DNA of 64,000 nucleotides from Pseudomonas benzenivorans (GTDB taxonomy: Bacteria; Pseudomonadota; Gammaproteobacteria; Pseudomonadales; Pseudomonadaceae). The position numbers and the translations under genes are program-made. Below the pieces are notes generated by a model. It saw nothing but the letters and a program-made list of their open reading frames with translations. It was not told where the DNA came from and searched no databases. Where the stretch lies: the NCBI RefSeq assembly GCF_033547155.1, contig NZ_CP137892.1, positions 2,418,001 to 2,482,000 on the forward strand. The letters are read 5' to 3'. How positions within the stretch are numbered: the first letter of the stretch is position 1; the number at the start of each line of letters is the position of its first letter. Below, in pieces: positions 8,918 to 19,756 of the stretch.

Positions 8918-9667
8918 TCAGGCCTCGCTCGCGCCCTCGGCCTGCTCCAGCTGCAGCCACAGCGGCGGCGCGCCGGCGGACTTCTCGATCACCGCCAGGC
9001 GCGCGGCATGGGCGGCCAGCTCTGCTTCGCTGGCGCGAATCACCGGGGTGCGTGCGCGCTCGGCCGGCAGGCGACGGATCGGCGTCGGTTGCCGGCGACC
9101 GCTGCCGTCGCCCTCGCCGCCCTCGCCGGCCAGGGACAGGTGGGTCTGCCCGCCGGTCATCGCCAGATAGACGTCGGCGAGAATCTCGGCGTCGAGCAAG
9201 GCGCCGTGCAGGTCGCGGCCGGAGTTGTCGACGTCGTAGCGCTTGCACAGCGCATCGAGGTTGTTGCGCTGGCCCGGATGACGTTCGCGGGCCATCAACA
9301 GGGTGTCGAGGATCGCGCAGTGGTCGGCGATCTCCGCGCGATCCTGCTGCCCCAGCAGGGCGAACTCGTTGTTGATGAAGCCCACGTCGAACGCCGCGTT
9401 GTGGATGATCAGCTGGGCGCCCTTGATGAACTCGAAGAACTCCTCGGCCACGTCCTTGAAGCGCGGCTTGTCCTGCAGGAATTCGTTGGTGATGCCGTGC
9501 ACCGCGATGGCGCCTTCGTCGATCTCCCGGTCCGGCTGCAGGTAGACGTGGAAATGCCGGCCGGTCAGGCGCCGGCCTTCCAGTTCGACGCAACCGATCT
9601 CGATGATGCGATGACCATCGGTGACCGGCATGCCGGTGGTTTCGGTGTCCAGAACGATGCTACGCAC
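8918..9667 (-). CDS. dnaQ: DNA polymerase III epsilon subunit, 3'-5' proofreading exonuclease
   Basis: The 249-residue protein carries the DEDDh exonuclease motifs in order: ExoI DTETTG near residue 7, Exo[13 protein letters not shown] near 93, and Exo[17 protein letters not shown] near 150, including the catalytic histidine. The last 65 residues are a low-complexity linker and a C-terminal segment that in this family binds the alpha polymerase subunit. It acts in the replisome as proofreader. It overlaps the end of rnhA by 8 bases on the same strand, so the two are co-transcribed, as in other pseudomonads. Confidence 0.96.
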   Translation of the reverse strand: MRSIVLDTETTGMPVTDGHRIIEIGCVELEGRRLTGRHFHVYLQPDREIDEGAIAVHGITNEFLQDKPRFKDVAEEFFEFIKGAQLIIHNAAFDVGFINNEFALLGQQDRAEIADHCAILDTLLMARERHPGQRNNLDALCKRYDVDNSGRDLHGALLDAEILADVYLAMTGGQTHLSLAGEGGEGDGSGRRQPTPIRRLPAERARTPVIRASEAELAAHAARLAVIEKSAGAPPLWLQLEQAEGASEA

Positions 9668-10112
9668 GCTTGCTTCCCCTCACTTCTTCGACGCCGCGGT
9701 TGGCCAGCTGGTCGGCTCGCTCGTTGCCCGGGTGGCCGGTGTGGCCGCGCACCCATTGCCAGGTCACGTTATGGCGGTTGACCTGCTCGTCCAGCTGCTG
9801 CCACAGGTCGGCATTCTTCACCGGCTGCTTGGCGGCGGTCTTCCAGCCGCGCTTCTTCCAGTTCGGCATCCAGTCCTGGATGCCCTGCATGACGTACTGG
9901 GAATCGGTGACCAGGCGCACCTCGCAGGCCCGCTTGAGCTCGGCCAGGCCACGGATGGCGGCGGTCAGTTCCATGCGGTTGTTGGTGGTCTCGGCCTCGC
10001 CACCCCAGAGCTCCTTCTCCACGCCCTTGAAAACCAGCAACGCCCCCCAGCCACCGATGCCCGGGTTGCCCTTGCAGGCGCCATCGGTGTAGATCTCGAC
10101 TTGTTCAGACAT
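9660..10112 (-). CDS. rnhA: Ribonuclease HI
   Basis: The 150-residue protein starts [18 protein letters not shown]. The catalytic acidic residues are visible as D in YTDGA, E in RMELTAA, D in TDSQYV and D in HPGNERADQ. It removes RNA from RNA-DNA hybrids, including primers and R-loops. The frame extends to 10358 but upstream codons have no family similarity, and the chosen ATG at 10112 gives the normal RNase HI length. Its end overlaps the dnaQ start. Confidence 0.96.
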   Translation of the reverse strand: MSEQVEIYTDGACKGNPGIGGWGALLVFKGVEKELWGGEAETTNNRMELTAAIRGLAELKRACEVRLVTDSQYVMQGIQDWMPNWKKRGWKTAAKQPVKNADLWQQLDEQVNRHNVTWQWVRGHTGHPGNERADQLANRGVEEVRGSKRA

Positions 10113-10149
10113 GCACAGCCTTTCTCTCAGTAAATTTCGCCCGGCAGGC

Positions 10150-10908
10150 CTAGTGCTGTTCGGAGTCGCGGCGGCTGACCTTGGCCACCGGCATAGGCAC
10201 CAGCTGGCCCATGGGGGCGCGCTGGGACTTGCGCAGCGGCCGCAGGCCAACCACCAGTTTGCGCGCCACCAATAGGTAGAAGCCGCCGCCCGGCGATTGC
10301 CAGGCATCGCCCCAGGCTTCCAGAGGCGCGAGACGAGCCTGCCAGGCGCTCGAAGCAAGCGGCGGACGATAGCACCCGAAGCGGCGTTTCTCCAGCGCGA
10401 AGCCCAGCAGGCGCAGCCAGTCGCTGACCCGCCCCGGGGCGATGCAGCGGGCCTGACGCAGGGCGTCGCGACTGAACAGATGGCGCACGCCCCAGATGCT
10501 GATGGGGTTGATGCCGATCACCACCAGGTGGCCGCCGGGCCTGACGCTACGCGCCGCTTCGCGCAGCAGGCCGTGGGGCGACAGGCTGAAGTCCAGGCCA
10601 TGCTGCAGCAGCACCAGGTCCGCTGCGTGCTCGCCCAGCGGCCAGGCCTGCTCCTCGCAGACGATCTCCACCCCCGCGAATGGCGCGCCGAGGCGCACGC
10701 TGCGCTGGATCTGGGTCGCCCCCGGGGCCGCCGCCGAAGGCCCGTAATGCACCAGGTAGCCGCCGAAGAAGCGCGCCAGCTCGTCCTCCAGCAGCCGGTA
10801 TTCCTCGGCCAGCAACAGCTGGCCGTAGGGGCCCTTGAACCAGTTGCGTGCCATGCCGATCAGCGAGAGCCAGTCGGCATCGGCCTGAGCGAAAGGATGA
10901 TCGGACAT
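10150..10908 (-). CDS. SAM-dependent methyltransferase-like protein
   Basis: The 252-residue protein has a Methyltransf_11-like core: a strand and acidic residues around [20 protein letters not shown] (about residues 80-100), then the post-motif [13 protein letters not shown] near residue 128. The expected glycine-rich motif I (DxGxGxG) is not evident; the corresponding region reads LVHYGPSA, so SAM binding may be altered or lost. From memory, its place between gloB and rnhA is conserved (PA1814 in P. aeruginosa). The ATG at 10908 is preferred over one at 10938 because the upstream ten residues look non-conserved. Substrate unknown. Confidence 0.7.
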   Translation of the reverse strand: MSDHPFAQADADWLSLIGMARNWFKGPYGQLLLAEEYRLLEDELARFFGGYLVHYGPSAAAPGATQIQRSVRLGAPFAGVEIVCEEQAWPLGEHAADLVLLQHGLDFSLSPHGLLREAARSVRPGGHLVVIGINPISIWGVRHLFSRDALRQARCIAPGRVSDWLRLLGFALEKRRFGCYRPPLASSAWQARLAPLEAWGDAWQSPGGGFYLLVARKLVVGLRPLRKSQRAPMGQLVPMPVAKVSRRDSEQH

Positions 10909-10983
10909 AAGCTTTGCCTGCGTAGCCGCCATTGCCATTGAGGCCTAAGATGCACCTTTGTGAACCGCTTAGCGACCCACACC

Positions 10984-11757
10984 ATGATCAAGATCGACGC
11001 CCTACCCGCCTTTACCGACAACTATATCTGGTTGCTGCAAGACGCCACGACGCGCCGCTGCGCGGTCGTCGACCCCGGCGACGCGGCCCCCGTACTGGCC
11101 TGGCTGGCCGAACATCCGGGGTGGGAACTGAGCGACATTCTGATCACTCACCATCACCATGACCATATCGGCGGGGTGGAGCGACTGAAAGCGACGAGCG
11201 GTGCCCGCGTGCTCGGCCCGGCCAAGGAGCAGATCCCCGCCCGCGACCTGGCCCTGGGCGAAGGGGACAGGGTCGAGGTGCTCGGCCACAGCTTCGCCAT
11301 CATCGAGGTACCGGGGCATACCCTGGGCCATATCGCCTATTACCAGGCCGAGCAGCACTGGCTGTTCTGCGGCGACACCCTGTTCGCCGCCGGCTGCGGC
11401 CGCCTGTTCGAAGGCACCCCGCAGCAGATGCATGACTCGCTCGACCGCCTGGCGGCGCTGCCCGGTCAAACCCTGGTGTACTGCACCCATGAATACACCC
11501 TGAGCAACCTGCGCTTCGCCCAGGCGGTCGAGCCGGACAACCCGCAGATCGCCCGACGCCTGCAGCAGGTCGCCGAGTGGCGCCAGGCCGGGCGTGTCAG
11601 CCTGCCCTCCACCCTGGCCCTGGAGCAGGCAACCAACCCCTTCCTGCGCAGCACCGAGGCCTCGGTGCAGGCGCGGATCGACGCGCACGACGGCCCTCGA
11701 GCAAGGTCCTCGAGCGAGGTGTTCGCCTGCCTGCGGGCCTGGAAGGATCGCTTCTAA
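10984..11757 (+). CDS. gloB: Hydroxyacylglutathione hydrolase (glyoxalase II)
   Basis: The 257-residue metallo-beta-lactamase fold enzyme shows the metal-binding THHHHDH motif near residue 54, further ligands in GHTLGH and [12 protein letters not shown], and the late [10 protein letters not shown] histidine. It hydrolyses S-lactoylglutathione to lactate and glutathione, the second step of cytosolic methylglyoxal detoxification. The ATG at 10984 ([14 protein letters not shown]) gives the usual length; a GTG eight codons upstream is less likely. It is divergent from the methyltransferase-like gene, about 75 bases apart. Confidence 0.95.
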   Translation: MIKIDALPAFTDNYIWLLQDATTRRCAVVDPGDAAPVLAWLAEHPGWELSDILITHHHHDHIGGVERLKATSGARVLGPAKEQIPARDLALGEGDRVEVLGHSFAIIEVPGHTLGHIAYYQAEQHWLFCGDTLFAAGCGRLFEGTPQQMHDSLDRLAALPGQTLVYCTHEYTLSNLRFAQAVEPDNPQIARRLQQVAEWRQAGRVSLPSTLALEQATNPFLRSTEASVQARIDAHDGPRARSSSEVFACLRAWKDRF

Positions 11758-11857
11758 AAGCTCGACGATTGCGCAAAAGGGTCGCCGCAAACTTGACCCT
11801 CCGGGTGACGATTCCTAGAATCGCCCGTTCTTTTGCCTGGGAAGTGCGCGCCGAACA

Positions 11858-13414
11858 ATGCCTTTATCACCACGCAAGACCTTGATTTCAAAGGCATTGG
11901 CACAAAGCGCCGGGGCGCTCGTGGTGGTGTTCTCGATGCTTCTGGGCGGCTGCCAGAGCATGGGCAATGGCAATGGCGACCTGGGCCGGGAGAGCGACCT
12001 GGCGGCCGATCTGAAACGGGAACCCGAGTGGTTGACGCCCGAGGTCGATGCCGAGGAACCGAACGATATCTGGGAGCGGGTCCGCGGCGGCTATCAGCTG
12101 CAGGACGAGATCGGCATCAACCCGCGCATCGAGCAGCAGCGTCTGTGGTTCGTCAGCAACCCCTCCTTCGTCGAGAAGGTCGGCGAGCGCAGCAGCCCCT
12201 ATATCTATTACATCGTCGAGCGCCTGGAAGAACGCGGCATGCCAATGGAGCTGGCACTGCTGCCGATGATCGAGAGCGCCTACAACCCCTTCGCCTATTC
12301 GCCCGCCGATGCCGTCGGCCTGTGGCAGTTCATCCCCTCCACCGGCCGCCACTTCAATCTGCGCCAGACCAGCTGGTACGACGGGCGCCGCGACGTGCTG
12401 GCCTCGACCAACGCGGCGATGAACTACCTGTCGCGCCTGCACGAGATGTTCAACGGCGACTGGCTGCTGGCCCTGGCCGCCTATAACGCCGGCGAAGGCC
12501 GGGTCAGCCGTGCCATCGAGCGCAACCAGCAGCTCGGCCTGCCCACCGACTACTGGAACCTGGCGCTGCCGAACGAGACGCGCAACTACGTGCCCAAGCT
12601 GCTCGCCCTGTCCCAGGTGATCATGAGCCCCCAGGCCTATGGCGTCAGCCTCGGCCCGATCGCCAACGAACCCTATTTCGAGAAGGTCGAGCTCAAACAG
12701 CGCATGGACCTGTCGCGCGTGGCGGCCATGGCCGATCTGGACGAGGACGAGCTGTATCAGCTCAACCCGGCCTTCAAACGGCGCATCACCCTCGATGGCC
12801 CCCAGCACCTGCTGGTGCCGACCGACAAGGCCGAGTTACTCACGGCCAACCTGGCCCAGGTCAAGCCCCAGGAGCTGGTCGACTGGCAGCAGTATCGGGT
12901 GCGCCGCGGCGACAGCCTGAGCGCCATCGCCAATCGCTACCAGCTCGAGGTGAGCACCCTCAAGGACCTCAACCGCCTCACCAGCAACCGCCTGCGCATC
13001 GGCCAGGTACTGAGCATTCCCGCCCAGCCGGGCACGCGGGTGCAGGAAGCGCCACGCGCGGCCCTGGCCAGCACTGCCGGCACGCCACGCAGCTATCGGG
13101 TCAAGAGCGGCGACAACCTCTGGCAGATCGCCAAGACCCACCAGGTTTCGGTGAAGGACGTACAACGCTGGAACCGGCTCCAGGGCAACAACCTGCGCGT
13201 CGGCCAGACCCTGATTCTGCAAGCGTCGGATGCCTCCGCAGGCACCAGCAAAGGCGGCACCAATGCGACCTATTACAGGGTCCGCAAAGGCGATTCGCTG
13301 TACCTGATCGCCAAACGCTTCAAGGTGCAGATGAAGCACCTGCAACGCTGGAACCCACGCACCGGCAGCGCACTCAAGCCCGGACAGACCCTGACGCTGC
13401 ACCTGCCACGCTGA
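11858..13414 (+). CDS. mltD: Membrane-bound lytic murein transglycosylase D
   Basis: The 518-residue protein begins with a lipoprotein signal ending in MLLGGC (cysteine near residue 31), so it should be anchored to the outer membrane. An SLT catalytic domain follows, with the catalytic glutamate in PMIESAYNPFAYS near residue 131 and the AAYNAGEGRV motif near 208. Three LysM repeats occupy roughly residues 340-390, 410-455 and 470-516, each with the RxGDxLxxIA pattern, and bind peptidoglycan. It cleaves glycan strands to form anhydro-muropeptides. Its stop codon abuts the stop of the opposing HDOD gene with no gap. Confidence 0.95.
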   Translation: MPLSPRKTLISKALAQSAGALVVVFSMLLGGCQSMGNGNGDLGRESDLAADLKREPEWLTPEVDAEEPNDIWERVRGGYQLQDEIGINPRIEQQRLWFVSNPSFVEKVGERSSPYIYYIVERLEERGMPMELALLPMIESAYNPFAYSPADAVGLWQFIPSTGRHFNLRQTSWYDGRRDVLASTNAAMNYLSRLHEMFNGDWLLALAAYNAGEGRVSRAIERNQQLGLPTDYWNLALPNETRNYVPKLLALSQVIMSPQAYGVSLGPIANEPYFEKVELKQRMDLSRVAAMADLDEDELYQLNPAFKRRITLDGPQHLLVPTDKAELLTANLAQVKPQELVDWQQYRVRRGDSLSAIANRYQLEVSTLKDLNRLTSNRLRIGQVLSIPAQPGTRVQEAPRAALASTAGTPRSYRVKSGDNLWQIAKTHQVSVKDVQRWNRLQGNNLRVGQTLILQASDASAGTSKGGTNATYYRVRKGDSLYLIAKRFKVQMKHLQRWNPRTGSALKPGQTLTLHLPR

Positions 13415-14860
13415 TCAGTCGCGCCGGGTCAACGCCTCCAGGCAACGACCAGCGAGCTGGGCGAAGCGCTGAAAGGCGACGAACTGCTCATGACTCAGCG
13501 CCCGCCCGGAGACCCGGCTGTCGGCATAGAGCACACCGATCTCACGCTTGCCCGCCAGTAGCGGCGCGATAAAGAACATGCCCTGGCCGAGCTTTTCGCG
13601 AATGGCCTGGGTCACCAGCTCGTTGAGGCCATAGCTGGCCGGCACGCCCATCCACACCGCCTCCTTGTCGCGCAGCACGTAGCCGAAGATATGGCTCTGG
13701 CTGGACGGCTCGAACGGCAGCTCGAAGTCGCTCAGCCAACCGGCCGTGCCCTCTCCCGCAACTCGCTTGGCGCGAAAGCAGCTCTGGCCGTCGGCCAATA
13801 CCGCGAGCATGACCCGCTCCAACCCCACGCCCCGGTGCAAGCCCTCGAGCAGGGTATCGAGAATCGCGCCGACCTCGCCGCGTCGCACCGCCATCTGCCC
13901 GAGCGCCTGCAGCGCCGACTGCAGGACCTGCAGATCGGGCTGCAGCAGACGCGCGCGGCGCTGCTCCTGCTGCAGGCGGATCTGCTCGGGGTCGGTATTG
14001 GGAATCAGGCTGCAGAGCTTGCCGGCACCGAAGGTGCTGGCCACCCTGACCGCCTCGTCGGCGCTGTCCAGCACCTGCTGCATGGCCTCCTCCGGGCTCA
14101 CTCCGACGAAGCCGGCCAACTCCCGGACCAGCTGCTCCATGGCCGGAGAATCCCAGCCCTCCAGCGCCGCCTCGCTGATCCGCGTGCCCAGGTTGACGGC
14201 ATACACCGCCGGATCGCTCCGGCTGGAGGCGCCATGGGCCAGGCTGGCGATCTCGCCGAGATTCCAGGCCTTGACCAACCCCAGGGTCAGCTGACGAAAA
14301 CTGGTGCCGAGTACGGCGCGCACCGCCGCCTCTTCATCGACGCCCGCCTGGTCCAGGGCACGGGCCAACTCGTCCGCCTGTTCGCCACCGCAGCCCCAGA
14401 AGGCGAGCTCGCCCAGATGGAACAGCAAGGCGGCGATAAAAACCTCTTCCTGATGCCTGGAAAGCACATAACCGGCGATATTGCGTGCCTGCACCGCGGC
14501 ATGGAAGGAGCGCGCCAGCAGTGCCTGCAGCTGTTCGCGCGGCGCCCGGGTCAGCAGGCCATCGATCAGGCTCACCGCCATGCCGATCAGACGCACGTTG
14601 TCGAAGCCGATCAGCACGATGGCGCGAGAGATAGTCCGGATGCTCTCCTGCGAAGGGTTGTAATATGCGCTGTTACCGACGCGCAGAACCTTGGAGGTCA
14701 AGGAGGCGTCGCGCAACAGGACGTCGGCCAGCTGCTTGACCGAAGAGGTTTCCTCCTGGGCCAAGCGATGCAGGTCCTGCACCACCGCCGCCAACGCGGG
14801 CAACTCGGCTTCGTTCAAGCGCTCTATCCATGACTGCAAACCATGGCAACGTGTATCCAA
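13415..14860 (-). CDS. HDOD domain protein with C-terminal GAF-like domain
   Basis: The protein has an N-terminal HDOD domain (about residues 10-210; LPALAAVVQDL and LLRDASLTSKVLRVGNSAYYN are typical) and a C-terminal GAF-like sensory region (about 335-470). HDOD proteins lack phosphodiesterase activity and act in signalling, for example in motility or DNA-damage responses, but no specific role can be read here. The frame is open to an ATG at 14977, but that extension looks unlike protein. I prefer a TTG at 14860, which has GAGG about 9 bases upstream and begins LDTRCHGLQSW; the start is uncertain. Confidence 0.75.
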   Translation of the reverse strand: MDTRCHGLQSWIERLNEAELPALAAVVQDLHRLAQEETSSVKQLADVLLRDASLTSKVLRVGNSAYYNPSQESIRTISRAIVLIGFDNVRLIGMAVSLIDGLLTRAPREQLQALLARSFHAAVQARNIAGYVLSRHQEEVFIAALLFHLGELAFWGCGGEQADELARALDQAGVDEEAAVRAVLGTSFRQLTLGLVKAWNLGEIASLAHGASSRSDPAVYAVNLGTRISEAALEGWDSPAMEQLVRELAGFVGVSPEEAMQQVLDSADEAVRVASTFGAGKLCSLIPNTDPEQIRLQQEQRRARLLQPDLQVLQSALQALGQMAVRRGEVGAILDTLLEGLHRGVGLERVMLAVLADGQSCFRAKRVAGEGTAGWLSDFELPFEPSSQSHIFGYVLRDKEAVWMGVPASYGLNELVTQAIREKLGQGMFFIAPLLAGKREIGVLYADSRVSGRALSHEQFVAFQRFAQLAGRCLEALTRRD

Positions 14861-15006
14861 GTTCGAGGCCTCGCAATGAGTTGTCCAAGTGTAGTCAGAA
14901 GGCGTCCGCAGCCTGCCCCCGGGCCCGCTCTTTTTCCAGCTGATACAAGCTGTTACTGTACCGGACAAGAAGCCCAAAAGCCGCCACGGATCGGATATTT
15001 CACCTG

Positions 15007-16836
15007 ATGCGTCCCCTCCTCCCGCTACTCCTCGGTCTGGTCCTCAGCCTGCCGACCTGGGCCGCTATCCGCGAAAGCCACGGCTATGCGCAATTCGGCG
15101 TACTCAAGTACCCCGCCAGCTTCAGCCACTTCGACTGGGTCAACCCCGATGCCCCCAAGGGCGGCACCGTACGCATGATGGCCCTGGGGTCATTCGATAC
15201 GCTCAACGCTTACGCCCTCAAGGGCACCAGCCCGATCTCCACGGCCAACTTCCTGCAATACGGCATCACCGGCCTGAACGAACCGCTGATGGTCGGCACC
15301 GATTCCTACGATCCCTCCGGCGATGAACCGGCCTCGAGCTACGGCCTGATCGCCAAGTCGGTCGAGTACAGCGAGGATCGCAGCTGGGCGGTGTTCAACC
15401 TGCGGCCGCAGGCGCGCTTCCACGACGGCAAGCCGATCACGGCTTACGACGTGGCATTTTCCTACCGCCTGCTCCTCAAGGACGGCCATCCGCAATACCG
15501 TACCCACCTGCAGGAGGTGAAGCGGGTCGACATTCTCAACCGTCATCGCATCCGCTTCGTCTTCAAACGCTCGGGCAACCCGCTGCTGATCCTGCGCCTG
15601 GGCGAACTGCCGGTGCTGCCCCAGCACTACTGGAAGGACCGCGACTTCAAGGCCACCACCTTCGAGCCGCCATTGGGCAGCGGTCCCTATCGCATCACCG
15701 AGGTGAAGCCGGGGCGCAGCCTGGTCTTCGAGCGGGTCAAGAACTGGTGGGGCGAGCAGCTGCCGGTCAACCGCGGCAAGTACAACTTCGACCGGGTCAA
15801 CGTGGAGTTCTATCGCGACAGTCACGTCGCCTTCGAAGCCTTCAAAGCCGGGGAGTTCGACTTCTATATCGAGCAGCAGGCGAAGAACTGGGCCAGCGGC
15901 TACCGTTTTCCGGCCGTGGAGCGTGGCGAGGTGATCCGTGCGGAAATCCCCCACCAGATCCCCACCCAGACCCAGGCGCTGTTCATGAACACCCGGCGCG
16001 CGACCTTCGCCGAACGCAAGGTGCGCGAGGCCATCGGCCTGATGTTCGACTTCGAGTGGACCAACCGCGCGCTGTTCAACAGCGCCTATACCCGGGCCCA
16101 GAGTTACTACCCGAACAGCGAGTTCTCCGCCACCGGCAAGCCCAAGGGCGCCGAGTGGCTGCTGTTGTCCCCGTACCGCAAACAGTTGCCGGCGCGCCTG
16201 TTCACCGAGCCCTTCAAGATGCCGCAAACCAACGGTCGCGGCATTCCGCGTGACACCCTGCGCCGCGCCTTGAAGCTGCTGGCCGAGGCGGGCTGGAAAC
16301 CACGCGGCCAGCGCCTGCTCAACGAGGATGGCCAGCCGCTGCAGTTCGAGATTCTACTGGTCAACCCCAGGCTGGAGCGGATCCTCCAGCCCTATGCCGA
16401 GAACCTGGCGCGCATCGGCATCGAGGCCAACCTGCGCACCGTCGACCGGGCCCAGTACAAGCAGCGCCTGGACCAGTTCGACTTCGACATGATCCTGCTG
16501 ACCCTGCCGCAGACCCTCAGCCCCGGCCTGGAACAGTGGCTGTACTTCCACTCCAGCCAGGCCAAGGTCAAGGGGGGCAAGAACTATGCAGGCATCGACA
16601 ACCCGGTGGTCGATGCCCTGCTCGACAAGCTGCTGGCGGCCAAGACCCGTCACCAGCAGGTAGCCGCGACCCGCGCCCTGGACAGGGTGCTGCTATGGCA
16701 GCACTACACCATCCCCAACTGGTACATCAGCCACCACCGCCTGGCGTACTGGAACCGCTTCGCCTTCGTCACCACCCCGCCCTACACCCTGGGGCTGCGC
16801 ACCTGGTGGCTGAAATCCTCGGAGACCACTCGATGA
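15007..16836 (+). CDS. nppA1: Periplasmic peptide-binding protein, ABC importer (first copy)
   Basis: The 609-residue family 5 solute-binding protein has a Sec signal ending near TWA (residue 19) and the YejA-type opening [18 protein letters not shown]. It delivers peptides or peptide-like compounds to the membrane permeases encoded downstream. In P. aeruginosa the same five-gene order is nppA1A2BCD, which imports peptidyl nucleoside antibiotics; assignment here rests on gene order and sequence type. It overlaps the second binding protein gene by 4 bases (ATGA), indicating translational coupling. The two copies are clearly paralogous along their whole length but considerably diverged. Confidence 0.87.
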   Translation: MRPLLPLLLGLVLSLPTWAAIRESHGYAQFGVLKYPASFSHFDWVNPDAPKGGTVRMMALGSFDTLNAYALKGTSPISTANFLQYGITGLNEPLMVGTDSYDPSGDEPASSYGLIAKSVEYSEDRSWAVFNLRPQARFHDGKPITAYDVAFSYRLLLKDGHPQYRTHLQEVKRVDILNRHRIRFVFKRSGNPLLILRLGELPVLPQHYWKDRDFKATTFEPPLGSGPYRITEVKPGRSLVFERVKNWWGEQLPVNRGKYNFDRVNVEFYRDSHVAFEAFKAGEFDFYIEQQAKNWASGYRFPAVERGEVIRAEIPHQIPTQTQALFMNTRRATFAERKVREAIGLMFDFEWTNRALFNSAYTRAQSYYPNSEFSATGKPKGAEWLLLSPYRKQLPARLFTEPFKMPQTNGRGIPRDTLRRALKLLAEAGWKPRGQRLLNEDGQPLQFEILLVNPRLERILQPYAENLARIGIEANLRTVDRAQYKQRLDQFDFDMILLTLPQTLSPGLEQWLYFHSSQAKVKGGKNYAGIDNPVVDALLDKLLAAKTRHQQVAATRALDRVLLWQHYTIPNWYISHHRLAYWNRFAFVTTPPYTLGLRTWWLKSSETTR

Positions 16837-18680
16837 CGCACTCCCTGCGCGCCCTCCTTGCACACGGCAGCGGCCTGCTGCTGTTGGCCCTGGCCGGCCT
16901 GAGCCAGGCGGCGCCGCAACACGCGCTGACCCTGTACGACGAGGCCCCCAAGTACCCGGCCGACTACCAGCACTTCGACTACGTGAACCCGGATGCGCCC
17001 AAGGGCGGCACCCTGCGTCAGTCCGGCTTCGGCAGTTTCGACAGCCTCAACCCCTTCATCAACAAAGGGGTGGCGGCCGACGACATCGGCCTGATCTATG
17101 ACACCCTGACCCGCCACAGCCTGGACGAGCCCTTCACCGAGTACGGCCTGTTGGCCGAGAAAATGGAGAAGGCCCCGGACAACGCCTGGGTGCGCTTCTA
17201 CCTGCGCCCCGAGGCGCGCTTCCACGACGGCCAGCCGGTCACGGCCGAGGACGTCAAGTTCACCTTCGAGACCCTGATCGAGCATGGCGCGCCGCTGTAC
17301 CGGGCCTATTACGCCGACGTCGAGCGAGTCGAGGTCGAAAGCCCGAATACGGTGCGCTTCGTCTTCAAGCACGCCGGTAACCGCGAGCTGCCGCTGATCC
17401 TCGGCCAGTTGCCGGTGCTGCCCAAACACTGGTGGGCCGAGCGCGACTTCGCCAAGGGCAACCTGGACATCCCCCTGGGCAGCGGCCCCTATCGGGTCGT
17501 CGAGGTCAAGGCTGGCCGCTCCATCGTCTATGAGCGGGTCGAGGACTGGTGGGGCAAGGACCTGCCGGTGAACCGCGGCTTCTACAACTTCGAACGCATG
17601 CGCATCGACTACTACCGCGACAACACCGTGGCCCTGGAGGCGCTCAAGGCCGGGCAGTTCGACTACTGGCTGGAAACCAGCGCGAAGAACTGGGCCAGCG
17701 CCTACGACACCACGGCCGTGGCCAACGGCCAGCTGATCAAGGAAGAAATCGACAACCACAACCCCACCGGCATGCAGGGTTTCGTCTTCAATATCCGTCG
17801 GCCGCTGTTCCAGGACCGCCGGGTACGCGAGGCCCTCGGCCTGCTGTTCGATTTCGAGTGGGCCAACAAGCAGCTGTTCAACGGTGCCTACAGCCGTACC
17901 CGCAGCTATTTCGACAATTCCGAACTGGCCTCCCGCGGCCTGCCCAGCGAGGCCGAACTGCAGATACTCGAGCCGCTGCGCGAGCAGATTCCGCCCGAAG
18001 TGTTCACCGACGAGTTCCGCCCACCGACCACCGATGCCAGCGGCATCATCCGCGAGCAGCAGCGCCGCGCCTACCAGCTGCTGCAGGAAGCCGGCTGGCG
18101 GGTCGAGGGCGACCATATGCTCGATGCCACGGGCACGCCGGTGCGTTTCGAGTTTCTCCTGGCGCAGACGGAGTTCGAACGGGTGCTGCTGCCCTTCAAG
18201 CGCAACCTGGCCGATCTCGGCATGGAGCTGGTGATTCGCCGGGTGGATGTCTCCCAATACATCACCCGCCTGCGCTCGCGGGATTTCGACCTGATCGTCA
18301 GCGGCTTCGGCCAGTCCAACTCACCGGGCAACGAGCAGCGCGAGTACTGGCACTCCAGCAGCGCCGACAACCCCGGCAGCCGCAACCTCATCGGCCTCAA
18401 GGACCCGGCCATCGACCAGCTGGTCGACGGCCTGATCAACGCCGACTCGCGCCAGAGCCTGATCGACCACACCCGCGCCCTGGACCGGGTACTGCTGTGG
18501 GGCCACTACGTCATTCCCAACTGGCACATCAAGACCTGGCGCGTGGCCTACTGGAACCACCTGGCCCACCCCAGGGTCACCCCGCTGTACGACATCGGCC
18601 TGAACACCTGGTGGTTCCGCAAACTGCCGCAGACCTCGGCGACGCCAACCGAGGCCGATCTGGCGAGCACGGAGCACTAG
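16833..18680 (+). CDS. nppA2: Periplasmic peptide-binding protein, ABC importer (second copy)
   Basis: The 615-residue protein has a signal peptide (cleavage near SQAAP, residue about 28) and a family 5 binding-protein body with the same [18 protein letters not shown] opening as the preceding gene. The chosen ATG at 16833 overlaps the previous stop codon; a longer open frame upstream runs through the preceding gene in another phase and is not coding. Two binding proteins feeding one permease probably widen the substrate range. The permease gene begins 2 bases downstream. Confidence 0.88.
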   Translation: MTHSLRALLAHGSGLLLLALAGLSQAAPQHALTLYDEAPKYPADYQHFDYVNPDAPKGGTLRQSGFGSFDSLNPFINKGVAADDIGLIYDTLTRHSLDEPFTEYGLLAEKMEKAPDNAWVRFYLRPEARFHDGQPVTAEDVKFTFETLIEHGAPLYRAYYADVERVEVESPNTVRFVFKHAGNRELPLILGQLPVLPKHWWAERDFAKGNLDIPLGSGPYRVVEVKAGRSIVYERVEDWWGKDLPVNRGFYNFERMRIDYYRDNTVALEALKAGQFDYWLETSAKNWASAYDTTAVANGQLIKEEIDNHNPTGMQGFVFNIRRPLFQDRRVREALGLLFDFEWANKQLFNGAYSRTRSYFDNSELASRGLPSEAELQILEPLREQIPPEVFTDEFRPPTTDASGIIREQQRRAYQLLQEAGWRVEGDHMLDATGTPVRFEFLLAQTEFERVLLPFKRNLADLGMELVIRRVDVSQYITRLRSRDFDLIVSGFGQSNSPGNEQREYWHSSSADNPGSRNLIGLKDPAIDQLVDGLINADSRQSLIDHTRALDRVLLWGHYVIPNWHIKTWRVAYWNHLAHPRVTPLYDIGLNTWWFRKLPQTSATPTEADLASTEH

Positions 18681-18681
18681 C

Positions 18682-19755
18682 ATGCTGGCGTATATCTTGC
18701 GTCGCCTGTTGCTGATCATTCCCACCCTGTTCGGCATCCTGCTGCTCAACTTCATCATCATCCAGGCCGCCCCCGGCGGCCCGGTGGAGCAGATGATCGC
18801 CCAGCTGGAAGGCTTCGAGGGCGCCACCAGCCGCATTGCCGGCGGCGGCGCCGAGGTGGCGGTGGCCGGCTCCAACTATCGCGGCGCCCAGGGCCTGGAC
18901 CCCGAGCTGATCGCCGAGATCGAACGCCTGTACGGCTTCGACAAACCGGCCCCGGAACGCTTCTGGATCATGCTGAAGAACTACGCCCAGCTGGATTTCG
19001 GCGAGAGTTTCTTCCGTGACGCCAAGGTGATCGACCTGATCGTCGAGAAGATGCCGGTATCGGCATCTCTCGGGCTGTGGAGCACCCTGATCATGTACCT
19101 GGTGTCCATCCCCCTGGGCATCGCCAAGGCCGTGCGCCACGGCAGCGCCTTCGACGTCTGGACCAGCTCGGCGATCATCGTCGGCTATGCCATACCGGCG
19201 TTCCTCTTCGCCATCCTGCTGATCGTGCTGTTCGCCGGTGGCAGCTACTTCGACTGGTTCCCCCTGCGTGGCCTGACCTCGAACAACTTCGATCAGCTCA
19301 GCCTCGGCGGCAAGATCCTCGACTACTTCTGGCATCTGGCCCTGCCGGTCACCGCACTGGTCATCGGCAACTTCGCTACCCTGACCCTGCTGACCAAGAA
19401 CAGCTTCCTCGACGAGATCAACAAACAGTACGTGACCACCGCCCGGGCCAAGGGGCTGTCGAAGAACGGCGTGCTCTACGGCCATGTGTTCCGCAATGCC
19501 ATGCTGATCATCATCGCCGGCTTCCCCTCGGCGCTGATCGGCATCTTCTTCACCGGTTCCCTGCTGATAGAGGTGATCTTCTCCCTCGACGGCCTGGGCC
19601 TGATGAGCTTCGAGGCCGCCATCAACCGCGACTATCCGGTGGTCTTCGGCACCCTGTTCATCTTCACCCTGCTGGGGCTGATCCTGAAGCTGATCGGCGA
19701 TCTCACCTACACCCTGGTCGATCCGCGCATCGACTTCGAAAGCCGGGAGAACTGA
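18682..19755 (+). CDS. nppB: Peptide ABC importer permease (YejB type)
   Basis: The 357-residue integral membrane protein has a DppB/OppB-like organisation: an N-terminal transmembrane helix ([18 protein letters not shown] region), a periplasmic loop that includes an extended segment near residues 35-75 typical of YejB, then five further helices. The cytoplasmic EAA coupling motif is visible as [22 protein letters not shown] near residue 252. It pairs with the following permease to form the channel. Start codon ATG at 18682 directly follows the previous stop. Confidence 0.93.
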   Translation: MLAYILRRLLLIIPTLFGILLLNFIIIQAAPGGPVEQMIAQLEGFEGATSRIAGGGAEVAVAGSNYRGAQGLDPELIAEIERLYGFDKPAPERFWIMLKNYAQLDFGESFFRDAKVIDLIVEKMPVSASLGLWSTLIMYLVSIPLGIAKAVRHGSAFDVWTSSAIIVGYAIPAFLFAILLIVLFAGGSYFDWFPLRGLTSNNFDQLSLGGKILDYFWHLALPVTALVIGNFATLTLLTKNSFLDEINKQYVTTARAKGLSKNGVLYGHVFRNAMLIIIAGFPSALIGIFFTGSLLIEVIFSLDGLGLMSFEAAINRDYPVVFGTLFIFTLLGLILKLIGDLTYTLVDPRIDFESREN

Positions 19756-19756
19756 G

